Virus record (IMG/VR): IMGVR_UViG_3300043466_002170
Span: 1 to 42,442 of that record
DNA: 42,442 nucleotides
DNA from: a virus
Strand: one strand, 5' to 3'
Under the pieces are notes generated by a model. It was not told the DNA's origin. It ran no database searches and was given only the letters and a program-made list of their open reading frames with translations. Every line of letters starts with the position of its first letter. Position 1 is the first letter of the stretch. Below are positions 32,303 through 39,290 of this stretch, piece after piece. The translations under genes and the position numbers were made by a program.

Positions 32303-33031
32303 TTACTTAACTCCATAGATATAAAACTTAGACCCAGAAGCAAATGTTTGTGCAGTTGCAGATACTCCAGCAAAAAACGAAATTGCCGTTATCGCAGAAG
32401 TTGATGCGTACTCAAAGATTGCCTCATACATATTTGCCCCGTTAGTACTCGCGCTAGAACCTCTTGGCATAAACGACTTAATGTATCCACATTTTTCTGC
32501 AGCAGTATTCGCGTACTGATGTATCCATCCGTGGACAAGTCCAACACCATTTGTATACGACGAACGTGCAACTCCGCTGATTGCATCAATTTGTGTTTTC
32601 GTCGAATCAGAAAATGCCCGTGTGCTGGCAACGTTAGTTCGTATCGTTGCCCAAGATTTATATAACGATGAAGATGAAGAGTTTAACCTAACGTACATAC
32701 TTTCTGTTGTTAGGTCTGTTGTCGCCGTATGAGAGGAAATAACAACAAAATGAAGAACCCTATACGCACCAGAGATATTTGTAAACTCAACGCTTGATAC
32801 TGCAGCAGTATTTGTAGTATAAGAAATTGCTTCGTATCCTACTACTGGGCTTGTTGGTGCCGTCGTATAGTACATACCGCCAACAGATGCGGAGTTTGCT
32901 GTAATCGCAAGTCCGTTACTTCCAGCAGCAATCCTAATATTCGTCGTACCGTTATGGCTAAGGATGTCCCCCTTAGAGGTAAGCGTTGTCTGTCCTGGAG
33001 TTAAAATTACTGACGAGTTAGCAATTGACAT
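32303..33031 (-). CDS. Tail fibre/receptor-binding protein, paralogue A
   Basis: The N-terminal module (KGDILSHNGTTNIRIAAGSN, then GLAITANSASVGGMYYTT) is shared with the genes at 33031 and 33756 and with many phage fibre proteins. The C-terminal part is a beta-rich head (ISGAYRVLHFVVISSH, TESMYVRLNSSSSSLY, KFYIYGVK end). It shares a base with the next paralogue. The base composition is visibly AT-richer than that of the terminase and portal genes. It would form a trimeric receptor-binding tip. Confidence 0.7.
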   Translation of the reverse strand: MSIANSSVILTPGQTTLTSKGDILSHNGTTNIRIAAGSNGLAITANSASVGGMYYTTAPTSPVVGYEAISYTTNTAAVSSVEFTNISGAYRVLHFVVISSHTATTDLTTESMYVRLNSSSSSLYKSWATIRTNVASTRAFSDSTKTQIDAISGVARSSYTNGVGLVHGWIHQYANTAAEKCGYIKSFMPRGSSASTNGANMYEAIFEYASTSAITAISFFAGVSATAQTFASGSKFYIYGVK

Positions 33032-33756
33032 TAGTACTGCGCTCCCCTAATTCCGTAAAGAGCCATGCTTGTTCCAGATGGGATCAAAGAAGTTGGACTT
33101 AGACTGTCTAGTCTAACCGCTGTGGTTAATGCGGCAAAACTTGTTGCAAAATGAGATTCTGCGCTATACCCTTCGGAACTCCCAGAAAACCCACAAGAAC
33201 TTCTTGTTGCCGCCTGAAATTGTGTGGCATTTGCCATATTTGGAATGTCGAATGTGTAATTCCAAAACATTCCGTGATCTTTACCGTACCACGAAACTAC
33301 AGTAAAATTATATCCAGTATTTATTGCCGCATACGTGTAATATTCCCATAGCATCTGCTGCTGATTAGCGTCCCCCGTTGTGTTCCTATTGTTCCAAATT
33401 ATATAGGGGCTATTCATTGTTCCAGCAGTGCTTTTTGACGGCAAAGAAATCTCTAGCCTAAGCCACGCATAGTATGGATTGGAGGCTGTGCCAACTCCCC
33501 CGACAGTTTCTAACGATAAATTGCTAAGAGAAAGAGACTGCGCGTTCGCAGTCAATGTCCCAGATGCAATCAGGCTGTATGCTGTAGCGGATGGTGGAGG
33601 CGAAATCCATTGTAATCCAGATGATGCAGTGGATTGTGCGCTCAATACCTGAAGGGATGTCCCAAGCGGAACCCTTATTCTTGTACTTCCATCAGATGAA
33701 AGAATATCTCCAGTTGCGCTTTGTGGGTTTAGGCTAATTTCTTGTGTTGTTGGCAT
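33031..33756 (-). CDS. Tail fibre/receptor-binding protein, paralogue B
   Basis: It starts with the short form of the shared module (SATGDILSSDGSTRIRVPLG, then SGLQWISPPPSATAY). The head domain differs from that of its neighbours: SLSNLSLETVGGVGTASNPY, NSPYIIWNNRNTTGD and YEYYTYAAINTGYNFTVVSWYG in broken form. It ends MALYGIRGAQY, like the ending LYGIKRAT of paralogue C. The same module with diverged heads implies duplication followed by diversifying change. Confidence 0.7.
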   Translation of the reverse strand: MPTTQEISLNPQSATGDILSSDGSTRIRVPLGTSLQVLSAQSTASSGLQWISPPPSATAYSLIASGTLTANAQSLSLSNLSLETVGGVGTASNPYYAWLRLEISLPSKSTAGTMNSPYIIWNNRNTTGDANQQQMLWEYYTYAAINTGYNFTVVSWYGKDHGMFWNYTFDIPNMANATQFQAATRSSCGFSGSSEGYSAESHFATSFAALTTAVRLDSLSPTSLIPSGTSMALYGIRGAQY

Positions 33757-34475
33757 TATGTTGCCCTCTTAATTCCATATAGGTGCCACCTTGATGAATC
33801 CTCAAATCCATAAGTTCCAGATGTAGTTGCAAGCGTTATGCTTGTAATTGCAGAAGTTGATTGCCAGTCACCCATCTCAAAGTAACGATATGTCGTAAGG
33901 TAATTATTTGCAGTTCTTAATATCTGCCAATCAAGGTCCCAGGGCTTATAGTGAGCAGTGCTGGAATATGAGTAGATTCTCATCATTCCCATCGTTGGTT
34001 GTCTAGACACATTTCCACCACTCATTCCCTGCTGGTAGAACCACGGTCTTTGATCCGATCTTCCAGTGTCTAGGCTAGGAGTGTTGGTGTTGAACCTGTT
34101 CCATCCAGCGTAAACCACCATATAATTTGCGTCTACAGTATCTGAATTAAATGATATAAAGCATTGGTCACTTCCTGCCGAAGTTTCCCCAGTGCTTGAA
34201 AATAACAAAATTAGATCATCATATGATGTGCTAATGTTTGAAAATGTTACGCTTTTTGCTCCACTAGTCGCTGTAGCAACTGCAATAGGAATCCAATATT
34301 CCGTTGGCGTCGTTGGACCATCAATCCACTGAAGCCCGCTTGTCGTTGAACTTTGTGCAGTAAGGATTTGCCCATTTGTCCCAGGAGAAATGACAATATT
34401 CGCAGTACCGTCGTGCGAAACAATGTCGCCCTTTGACCGAAGGGCAAAACCGTCGCCAATTCGATCAACAGCCAT
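33756..34475 (-). CDS. Tail fibre/receptor-binding protein, paralogue C
   Basis: The frame is open upstream, but ATG 34475 (MAVDRIGDGFALRSKGDIV) overlaps the previous stop by one base and starts exactly at the shared module, so it is preferred. The module reads KGDIVSHDGTANIVISPGTN, then GQILTAQSSTTSGLQWI. The head domain has a unique sequence (SFNSDTVDANYMVVYAGWNR and WYQQ-type loops) and the common end HLYGIKRAT. Like paralogues A and B it has many Ser/Thr/Asn. Confidence 0.7.
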   Translation of the reverse strand: MAVDRIGDGFALRSKGDIVSHDGTANIVISPGTNGQILTAQSSTTSGLQWIDGPTTPTEYWIPIAVATATSGAKSVTFSNISTSYDDLILLFSSTGETSAGSDQCFISFNSDTVDANYMVVYAGWNRFNTNTPSLDTGRSDQRPWFYQQGMSGGNVSRQPTMGMMRIYSYSSTAHYKPWDLDWQILRTANNYLTTYRYFEMGDWQSTSAITSITLATTSGTYGFEDSSRWHLYGIKRAT

Positions 34476-34804
34476 TAGGCAATCTCCGTTCCAAAGACGT
34501 TGAATGACACGGTTGCCGTTGACGCCTGAACGGTAATCACATCGGCTGCATCCGCCGTGATACCAAGGGTGAATGCCGCGGTCTGGCTTGCTCCAATTGC
34601 AGCATCGTATACAAGGTAATGCTTGTCCGCCAGCGTCTCGCCATTCGGTCGGACCGCAATTCGGATGTTGGCAGAGCCAGTCCCCTGGTTGCACGCCGTA
34701 ATGGTGGATACTACCGCCTGCGTTGCAGACGGAACCGTGTACGCCGTCGTCGCGGAAGCCGCTGACGGCTCGATCTGTCCTAGAACCTTATATGTCGTTG
34801 CCAT
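34475..34804 (-). CDS. Small structural/beta-sandwich protein, 109 aa
   Basis: The 109-residue protein starts MATTYKVLGQIEPSAAS and is beta-rich (TTAYTVPSATQAVVSTITAC, then SANIRIAVRPNGE and AAFTLGITADAADVITVQAS). This pattern is common for small phage proteins associated with tails or capsids, and its place between fibre genes suggests a virion decoration or a fibre-connecting role. The function is not established. It shares a base with the next gene. Confidence 0.65.
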   Translation of the reverse strand: MATTYKVLGQIEPSAASATTAYTVPSATQAVVSTITACNQGTGSANIRIAVRPNGETLADKHYLVYDAAIGASQTAAFTLGITADAADVITVQASTATVSFNVFGTEIA

Positions 34805-35905
34805 TTATGCTCCCATCAGTAAGAAAGCGTCCAGACCGCCGGACGACAGCGTTTGATTGACCCACTGGCTTGTAGATGACTGCCAGATTAAGGCTTGTCC
34901 GTCTGCTGGCGATCCAGCGTTAACGTCGTGAAGTTCGTTGAGTTCGTAGCCGTTCTGGACTTGGACAAGGATCTCTCCATTGTTTAGGTTTGACCGAGCT
35001 ACAATACCCAGGAATACGCTGTGGGATGGATCTGCTGGTGGTGCGCCATAGACGCGGCTACCAGGAGTATCCCCAAGCCATACGGTTTGCCCAGCAGTGG
35101 CTGCGCTTGTGTCGATGCCTGCAAGTAGGCCAGTCTCAATGACATAACCGAATGCGTTGTTGGAAAGGTCCTGAGCAAGAAGTCCAAGTGTCTTGGAGGA
35201 TGTCGCCTCTGTGGATGCCGAGGACAGAGAGATAGTCACATTCGTACCATCAGCACCGCTCACATAGACTGCCTGACCCTTGGTCATCGCCGATCCGCTG
35301 CTGTTCTTTACATACGTTCGAATGACTTCTGCATTAGTTGCAGAGTTTGCGGTAATTGCGGTCTGGTCAACGCTGACCGTAATGGCGGTGGTCCCCGTTG
35401 CCGAGATCGGCGAGGTCCCAACGACGCCAGTGACGTAGGTACCAGCTGGCTGGTAGCTTCCTGCGGTCTGGTAGTTGGCGTTGAGGGAGATTGTCGCCGT
35501 GGTGCCAGAGACTGCGGCACTGATCGGCGAGGTCCCGATGATGTTGGTGATCCCCGTCGCGTCCCCAGGAAGAGCCTCCCACGCAACTCCGCCAGACCCA
35601 TTCGCCGTTAATACGTACCCGTCTGAAGCTGACGTGGATACGATTGAGATGGTTTTACCGGAGGTTGTTGAAGTTGCGGAAATCGGAAACGTGCCGGATA
35701 TAGCGGACGCGGAAACGCTGTTCGTGAGAGTTAGGAACTCATTGGTATCGATCCACTCCAGGGACGGTTCTGCCCCACGCAGGTCGGACTCAAACTCTTC
35801 GTAAAGCTGGTCAGGGATGGAGAACACCGTACCGGCCGTACCGACAATGTCGTAGCCGTTCCAGTGAATGTTTATGTCCTTGCCAACGAACCTAAATGTT
35901 GCCAT
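34805..35905 (-). CDS. Tail fibre protein, 366 aa
   Basis: The N-terminal part (VGKDINIHWNGYDIVGTAGT) is distinct from that of the shorter paralogues and may attach to the tail. It then carries repeated G-T-S-P-I-S-A segments with SDGYVLTANGSGGVAWEALP, which resembles the shared module, and ends GQALIWQSSTSQWVNQTLSS with GGLDAFLLMGA. At 366 residues, rich in Ser/Thr/Gly and without Cys, it looks like a slender trimeric fibre and is likely the base of the receptor-binding part. It directly follows the HNH-like gene by one base. Confidence 0.72.
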   Translation of the reverse strand: MATFRFVGKDINIHWNGYDIVGTAGTVFSIPDQLYEEFESDLRGAEPSLEWIDTNEFLTLTNSVSASAISGTFPISATSTTSGKTISIVSTSASDGYVLTANGSGGVAWEALPGDATGITNIIGTSPISAAVSGTTATISLNANYQTAGSYQPAGTYVTGVVGTSPISATGTTAITVSVDQTAITANSATNAEVIRTYVKNSSGSAMTKGQAVYVSGADGTNVTISLSSASTEATSSKTLGLLAQDLSNNAFGYVIETGLLAGIDTSAATAGQTVWLGDTPGSRVYGAPPADPSHSVFLGIVARSNLNNGEILVQVQNGYELNELHDVNAGSPADGQALIWQSSTSQWVNQTLSSGGLDAFLLMGA

Positions 35906-36133
35906 CTACTTCTTACTCCGATTCTTGGACTTGCTCATAACCCTGAGGTTAGACTTGCGGTTGTCCTTTGGATTCCCATTCTTGTGGTCGACGTCTTTAC
36001 CGCGGATCTTGTCTTTTCCGACTGCAGCCTTTACCTTTCGACGTGCCTTGTTGCGCGAAGATCGGTTTTCGACCTGCTCGGTCTTACCATGGTACGTATC
36101 GTACTCCTTACGGTAATCCCGCGGTTTATTCAT
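35906..36133 (-). CDS. Small HNH-type nuclease-like protein, 75 aa
   Basis: The 75-residue protein is very basic (KTEQVENRSSRNKARRKVKA). It contains KDVDHKNGNPKDNRKSNLRV, an HNH-type motif with the Asp-His and the two Asn of the usual D-H-x-N-G-x-P-x-D-N-R-x-x-N-L-R-x pattern. Only the core is present, so DNA-cutting ability is uncertain. Similar small proteins lie near structural genes in many phages. It may help DNA end processing at packaging or be a remnant homing endonuclease. A hairpin separates it from the previous gene. Confidence 0.7.
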   Translation of the reverse strand: MNKPRDYRKEYDTYHGKTEQVENRSSRNKARRKVKAAVGKDKIRGKDVDHKNGNPKDNRKSNLRVMSKSKNRSKK

Positions 36134-36150
36134 TCAATACCTCAAGTTGG

Positions 36151-36182
36151 TGGGGGTAGGCCCAGCAGCGAGCCCACCCCCA
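36151..36182 (-). other. Intercistronic hairpin
   Basis: TGGGGGT (36151-36157) pairs with ACCCCCA (36176-36182), and inner GGC/GCC add three pairs after an A-C mismatch. No U-run follows. It lies between the low-complexity gene and the HNH-like gene. Confidence 0.5.
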
Positions 36183-36206
36183 GGAAGGGCTGGTCGTGGA
36201 TCCAGC

Positions 36207-36971
36207 CTACTTAGCTCGCATTGCGGTGGTTGACTTCCTCTTTACCGGGGCCGGAGCCTTGGAGGCTACCGATGCCTTGGCTGCAGGCTTTGCAGCGCCG
36301 CTTGGGGCGGCTGCCCTTGGTGCGGCTGCACGTGGGGCAGATCCTGCGGAGGAAGTTCTGGCAGGGGCTGCAGCTCTGGCTTTGGCAGCTCCTGCACGAA
36401 GTGATGCAGATCCAGCCCGAGCAACTGCGGAACCGCGCTGGGTTCCGCCCATTCGGGCAAGCTGTGCAGGACGCTGCAGTTTGGATTGACCAGAGGAAAT
36501 TCTGTTATAACTACCCATTCGCTCCCGCATGCTGTCCCCGCCAACACCAGTTTTTAGGATACGAGGGTCGCTTGGGCTGGTAGCAGGACGCTGAGCAGCT
36601 GCGATACGGTTGTAAGTATCTTGCCGTTCCGACATGCTATCTCCACTTACTCCTTGGAGTCGTGGGTCTAGTAGATTTGTGACTGGATCAAGGCTTGGTA
36701 GCTTGTAAAGTCCCTGGTTGAAAAGCTGTCCAATCGGGGTGTTGCTGTCCCACGGGGTTAGAGGATTCTTTGTGAAGTCTGGAACTGTTGGCGTAGTATT
36801 GCCCCCTGGAGGGGTTCCGCCTGGAGGGGTTGGCGTACCGCCTGTCTTACCGCCACCGCCGCCGCCGCCGGAGCGTCCCTTGGAACGCACACGTACGCCG
36901 CCGCCGCCACCGATTGAGCCCTTGATCTGCCTGCGGCCTCGACCGGCCAGCTTGAATCCCCTTGGTGCCAT
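36207..36971 (-). CDS. Low-complexity basic protein with Ala/Lys/Pro-rich tail, 254 aa
   Basis: ATG 36971 has GGAGG at eight bases and is preferred to an ATG 15 bases upstream. Residues 1-70 are Gly- and Arg-rich (KLAGRGRRQIKGSIGGGGG) with a Pro/Thr stretch. The middle (FTKNPLTPWDSNTPIGQLFN, then DSMSERQDTYNRIAAAQRP and MRERMGSYNRISSGQ) holds two copies of a G-D-S-M-(S/R)-E-R segment. The last 90 residues are Ala/Lys/Ser/Pro-rich, histone-H1-like (AAPRAAAPSGAAKPAAKASV, ending KRKSTTAMRAK). It looks like a DNA-binding or virion-core protein; no family is recognised. Confidence 0.65.
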   Translation of the reverse strand: MAPRGFKLAGRGRRQIKGSIGGGGGVRVRSKGRSGGGGGGGKTGGTPTPPGGTPPGGNTTPTVPDFTKNPLTPWDSNTPIGQLFNQGLYKLPSLDPVTNLLDPRLQGVSGDSMSERQDTYNRIAAAQRPATSPSDPRILKTGVGGDSMRERMGSYNRISSGQSKLQRPAQLARMGGTQRGSAVARAGSASLRAGAAKARAAAPARTSSAGSAPRAAAPRAAAPSGAAKPAAKASVASKAPAPVKRKSTTAMRAK

Positions 36972-36987
36972 CCTTGTATCCTCCATA

Positions 36988-37002
36988 GCCCGCGAAGCGG
37001 GC
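36988..37002 (-). other. Small hairpin between genes
   Basis: GCCCGC (36988-36993) and GCGGGC (36997-37002) form a 6-bp stem with a three-base loop in the gap between the DUF5872-like gene and the low-complexity gene. No U-tract follows. Confidence 0.4.
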
Positions 37003-37021
37003 GAAATTTTGTTACTCCGAT

Positions 37022-37417
37022 TTACCTGTACTTAGAAGTTTTATTGGCAATCTTGCTCGGCTGCTTGGAGAATTGCTTCCCCTTCTTCGTATCCGCTCTC
37101 TTTTTGGCGGAAGTTGCCGAGTACTCTTTCTTTGAGAGGGCCTCTCGGGCCTTTTTCGGAAGATACCGCTCGCCGGTGGCATTTGGCCCCTGCGTGCTTG
37201 GCTTGCCGGACTTTGTTCCCCATTTCTCTCCTGTCCACTTGGAAAGTGACTTCTGGGACTTCGTCTTCTCTCCGGAGTAACCGCCCCCGGCCTTTTCGTA
37301 GGCCTGAGCTAGGAGCTGGGCCTTGCGGGCTGACCACTGGCCAGGCTTACCGCCCTTGCTGCTGGCCATGACGCGGTCCTTGATGGACTCACGAAGTGCT
37401 GGCTTGGTGTAGGCCAT
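37022..37417 (-). CDS. Basic protein, DUF5872-like
   Basis: The protein fits DUF5872, a small basic family found in phages and other large DNA viruses. It has RESIKDRVMASSKGGKPGQW, SARKAQLLAQAYEKAGGGYSG, KSQKSLSKWTGEKWGTKSGKP and RYLPKKAREALSKKEY, the known order of the family (KPGQWSARKAQ; QKSL.KW..E.W.TK.GKPS; RYLP..A). Its function is unknown; the charge and the order suggest binding to DNA or to packaged genome. It shares a base with the 41-aa gene before it and lies in a cluster of small Lys-rich genes. Confidence 0.8.
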   Translation of the reverse strand: MAYTKPALRESIKDRVMASSKGGKPGQWSARKAQLLAQAYEKAGGGYSGEKTKSQKSLSKWTGEKWGTKSGKPSTQGPNATGERYLPKKAREALSKKEYSATSAKKRADTKKGKQFSKQPSKIANKTSKYR

Positions 37418-37542
37418 TACTTCTTCTTCTTAACCTTTGGCTTTGCCTTCTTCATAGGCTTACCGGTCTTCTTGGCGTACTCTGCAGCAGCCTTCATACC
37501 GGCCTTGTCGTAACCGAATTCCTTGCCAGCGACCTTAGGCAT
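37417..37542 (-). CDS. Very small Lys-rich protein, 41 aa
   Basis: ATG 37542 is preceded by GGGGGGAAGTAACAA, a leader also found before the gene at 37811. The product is MPKVAGKEFGYDKAGMKAAA, EYAKKTGKPMKKAKP and a Lys-rich end (KVKKKK). The stop TAA overlaps the ATG of the DUF5872-like gene (TAATG). Small proteins with an A-G-K-x-F-x-Y-x-x-x-G-x-K-A-A form occur in phages near structural genes. It is likely a DNA-binding peptide or virion part, but the size limits certainty. Confidence 0.6.
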   Translation of the reverse strand: MPKVAGKEFGYDKAGMKAAAEYAKKTGKPMKKAKPKVKKKK

Positions 37543-37556
37543 TTGTTACTTCCCCC

Positions 37557-37811
37557 CTACTTAGTCTTGTTTAGAGAGCTGCCACCGCTACGTCGACCCA
37601 TTGAAGCCGCCCCACCAATAAGAGTGGCTGCAGCTACTCCAAGACCGCCAGCGATACCGAGCGCTGTGCGCTGTGCGGTTGTAAGGGGCTTGCCGGCCTT
37701 TGCCAGCTTAGAGGCCACCTTCTGGATGTTTTGCTTGCGAAGGGCGGCCGACTGAGCTCGAGGGCTTGATGCCTTGCGAGTAGCGGTGCCATATCCTTTT
37801 TCTACGGCCAT
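37557..37811 (-). CDS. Small protein with C-terminal NKTK tail, 84 aa
   Basis: The N-terminal half is basic (YGTATRKASSPRAQSAALRK), followed by KPLTTAQRTALGIAGGLGVA and a hydrophobic Gly/Ala stretch (AATLIGGAASMG). It ends in RRSGGSSLNKTK. The gene at 38218 ends in RSGGGGSNKTK, so the two share a C-terminal tail that may be a common sorting or binding signal. ATG 37811 follows GGGGGAAAGTAACA, which also contains the stop codon of the metallopeptidase gene. Confidence 0.65.
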   Translation of the reverse strand: MAVEKGYGTATRKASSPRAQSAALRKQNIQKVASKLAKAGKPLTTAQRTALGIAGGLGVAAATLIGGAASMGRRSGGSSLNKTK

Positions 37812-37813
37812 TG

Positions 37814-38218
37814 TTACTTTCCCCCGAAATCTGGTGTCGGTAGTAGCCCCCCGACCGGGCCGGACAGTGCGTCCGCAGCTCTCTCTACCTCAATATCCCA
37901 GAACTTAGAGAGAAGTTCGTGGGCCTGGCCGCCGAGTATTGGCTCCAGGTGGTTGATAATACGCTCGACACCGGCATAATGCAGGTGGAGCAGCTCGTGG
38001 GCCACGATCTTGGCCTGATCCTCCGGCTTTTCCTTCCAGAAGTCCTCTGAGAGGCGTAGCTTGGCGTGCCAGAGGTAGTCATGGGGCTCGATGTCGGCGT
38101 AAGCGTCATCTGCCGACGGGTAGTCCTGGACCTTGATCTCCCACTGGGAGAGGTTAAGGACGTCCTTAGCCTCATCGACGTATGCCTGGGCCCGCTGCAA
38201 ACGTGTGCGCGGCGCCAT
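37814..38218 (-). CDS. HELLH zinc metallopeptidase-like protein, 134 aa
   Basis: The zinc-binding site is plain: IVAHELLHLHYAG holds H74-E75-x-x-H78 as in gluzincin/metzincin-type peptidases. The third ligand is probably a Glu in LEPILGGQ or DIEVERA. The N-terminal part is helical and basic (RTRLQRAQAYVDEAKDVL), then there is a beta strand QWEIKVQDYP and a charged region with WHAKLRLSEDFWKEKPEDQA. It would cut proteins, perhaps a scaffold or head-maturation target. The end has Pro/Gly-rich PTPDFGGK. It overlaps the neighbouring starts by one base or lies two bases away. Confidence 0.8.
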   Translation of the reverse strand: MAPRTRLQRAQAYVDEAKDVLNLSQWEIKVQDYPSADDAYADIEPHDYLWHAKLRLSEDFWKEKPEDQAKIVAHELLHLHYAGVERIINHLEPILGGQAHELLSKFWDIEVERAADALSGPVGGLLPTPDFGGK

Positions 38219-38559
38219 TACTTAGTCTTGTTGCTTCCGCCGCCCCCGCTGCGACCAAGGGAAAGGGGTCCCATTGCGCCAGCGTTAGTGGACCTAAGAG
38301 CCTGCCGAAGTCCAGAACCGGCCCCGGCGTCTACTGCCCTTGCTGCTGCACCGAGCTGACCGGCCGTACCAACACGATATGCCGGCATCCAGCCGTATCC
38401 TGGCCTCCACACCGCCTTGAAGGCGTTTGGGCCACGTACGGTCCCGAGATTAACCGGCTTAGATCCGCCACGAGGGGCTGGAGCGTAGCCGCGGGCCTCG
38501 CCAGCAGCCTTACGGCCTTGACTCCACTCGTCCTGCCCCGGCTTATCTCCTCGTCCCAT
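38218..38559 (-). CDS. Gly/Ala-rich small protein with NKTK tail, first gene of the leftward arm
   Basis: The 113-residue product starts MGRGDKPGQDEWSQGRKAAG and carries GYAPAPRGGSKPVNLGTVRG, AVWRPGYGWMPAYRVGTAGQ, and an Ala/Arg region (LGAAARAVDAGAGSGLRQAL). It ends in LGRSGGGGSNKTK. The shared NKTK tail links it with the gene at 37557. GGGAGATGTAACA precedes ATG 38559. There are no Cys or membrane segments. It may bind DNA or coat; no family is known. It lies directly downstream of the structured region at 38560-39290. Confidence 0.65.
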   Translation of the reverse strand: MGRGDKPGQDEWSQGRKAAGEARGYAPAPRGGSKPVNLGTVRGPNAFKAVWRPGYGWMPAYRVGTAGQLGAAARAVDAGAGSGLRQALRSTNAGAMGPLSLGRSGGGGSNKTK

Positions 38560-38590
38560 TGTTACATCTCCCAGGGCAGACTGCCCCCTA

Positions 38591-38606
38591 AAGGTATATA
38601 TACCTT
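38591..38606. promoter_or_regulatory. Perfect 16-bp palindrome AAGGTATATATACCTT
   Basis: The sequence is fully self-complementary. A shorter palindrome with the same GGTATA/TATACC half-sites lies 28 bp away, centre to centre. Such paired palindromes look like operators for a dimeric repressor controlling the promoters of the leftward arm. No repressor gene is identified. Confidence 0.5.
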
Positions 38607-38620
38607 CTTTGTTTAAGATT

Positions 38621-38632
38621 CAGGTATACCTG
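38621..38632. promoter_or_regulatory. Perfect 12-bp palindrome CAGGTATACCTG
   Basis: It shares AGGTATA/TATACCT arms with the larger palindrome at 38591. A TATATATAAG tract at 38643-38652 follows on the plus strand at the right distance for a -10 region, which would put this site over the -35. Candidate operator. Confidence 0.5.
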
Positions 38633-38947
38633 TAATAGTCCTCTATATATAAGACAGGTTTTTGGCACTTTTTGCAGAAAATTGCACAAAAGGGTTATCT
38701 AAGGGGGTCTTAAGGGCGGAGGCAGGGTGTACCCAAGCGTTGACGGAAATTTATATATTCTCCCCAGGGAGCCCCCTTGCCCAAAATCCAGCGTCCTGCG
38801 GCTTGTCATAGTTGTTTTACACAGGGTAAGCAGGCACTGCGTGTGTATCACCCTTATTCGTGCTCAACACTAGATAAGCCAACATGCACACAATGGCACC
38901 CAACAAGAGCAGGCACAAGAAAGCACCACGCGAAGCAAGCCGAGCAG

Positions 38948-38966
38948 GACTGCGCAAGGCGCAGTC
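38948..38966 (+). other. Hairpin GACTGCGC-AAG-GCGCAGTC
   Basis: A perfect 8-bp stem with a 3-base loop in the GC-rich part of the divergent region. First of four stem-loops upstream of the SSB-like gene. Confidence 0.55.
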
Positions 38967-39058
38967 TCCGCAGTTCTGCCGAAATGCGGGCTCGTCTCGC
39001 TTCGCGAAATAAGGTCTGGGGGCTGGTCTTCCTAGAGTACCATCGGAGTAAAGGGCGT

Positions 39059-39105
39059 GCATGGGGCTGCGCTTATTTATTCAAAAGCGATGCGCAGCCC
39101 CATGC
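39059..39105 (+). other. Long stem-loop, 14-bp perfect arms
   Basis: GCATGGGGCTGCGC (39059-39072) and GCGCAGCCCCATGC (39092-39105) are exact complements around a 19-base AT-rich loop. There is no U-tract. The arms would be very stable as RNA or as a DNA cruciform, so an RNA element or a replication-related cruciform are both possible. Confidence 0.7.
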
Positions 39106-39119
39106 CGCAGTCACCTGCG

Positions 39120-39132
39120 CCGGCCAAGCCGG
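39120..39132 (+). other. Short hairpin CCGGC-CAA-GCCGG
   Basis: A 5-bp stem in the series of structures upstream of the SSB-like gene. Weak alone, it gains interest because three others flank it. Confidence 0.35.
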
Positions 39133-39178
39133 AGCGCTCTACTATCACTCGTCGCTTCACAGCTCCTCGTACAAATGC

Positions 39179-39202
39179 GGCTCCGCCCTCGCGGGCGGCG
39201 CC
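39179..39202 (+). other. GC-rich hairpin CCGCCC-TCGC-GGGCGG
   Basis: A 6-bp GC-only stem (39183-39198) extended by three outer pairs after one mismatch, ending about 90 bases before the SSB-like gene start. Last of the four hairpins. Confidence 0.5.
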
Positions 39203-39290
39203 CTTGACAGCCGATGGGTACTCTCGTTGTCCAGCCCCCGCAAGGGACTTCCGAGCAGGTACCTGGATAAAGCAAAAGGAGTTAGCAGAC

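Larger units (their letters stand above)
38560..39290. other. Divergent intergenic region, structured, no confident gene
   Basis: This 730-bp stretch separates the two arms. The half next to the leftward arm (38580-38770) is AT-rich with TATATA runs, two palindromes and G/C runs (AGGGGG), where promoters and operators are expected. The other half (38940-39205) is GC-rich and holds four hairpins. A few overlapping open frames exist on both strands (for example 38884-39012, a 42-aa basic product, and a frame entering the SSB-like gene), but none has a ribosome site, and they run through the hairpins. It may include a promoter pair, an origin and a structured RNA. Confidence 0.6.

Noticed and set aside
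38591-38632. Attachment site or integrase system
   Set aside because: The palindromes could be recombination sites, but there is no integrase or excisionase gene in the window, so operator sites are the simpler reading.
38884-39012. Small basic frame of 42 codons (MHTMAPNKSRHKK...)
   Set aside because: No ribosome site. It spans the perfect hairpin at 38948-38966, so a structural RNA explains it equally well. It could still be a gene, but evidence is too weak.
39057-39290. In-frame N-terminal extension of the SSB-like gene (Pro/Ala/Arg-rich)
   Set aside because: ATG 39291 has a strong AAAGGAG, and the extension lies over the 14-bp stem-loop. No comparable extension is usual for SSB-like proteins.
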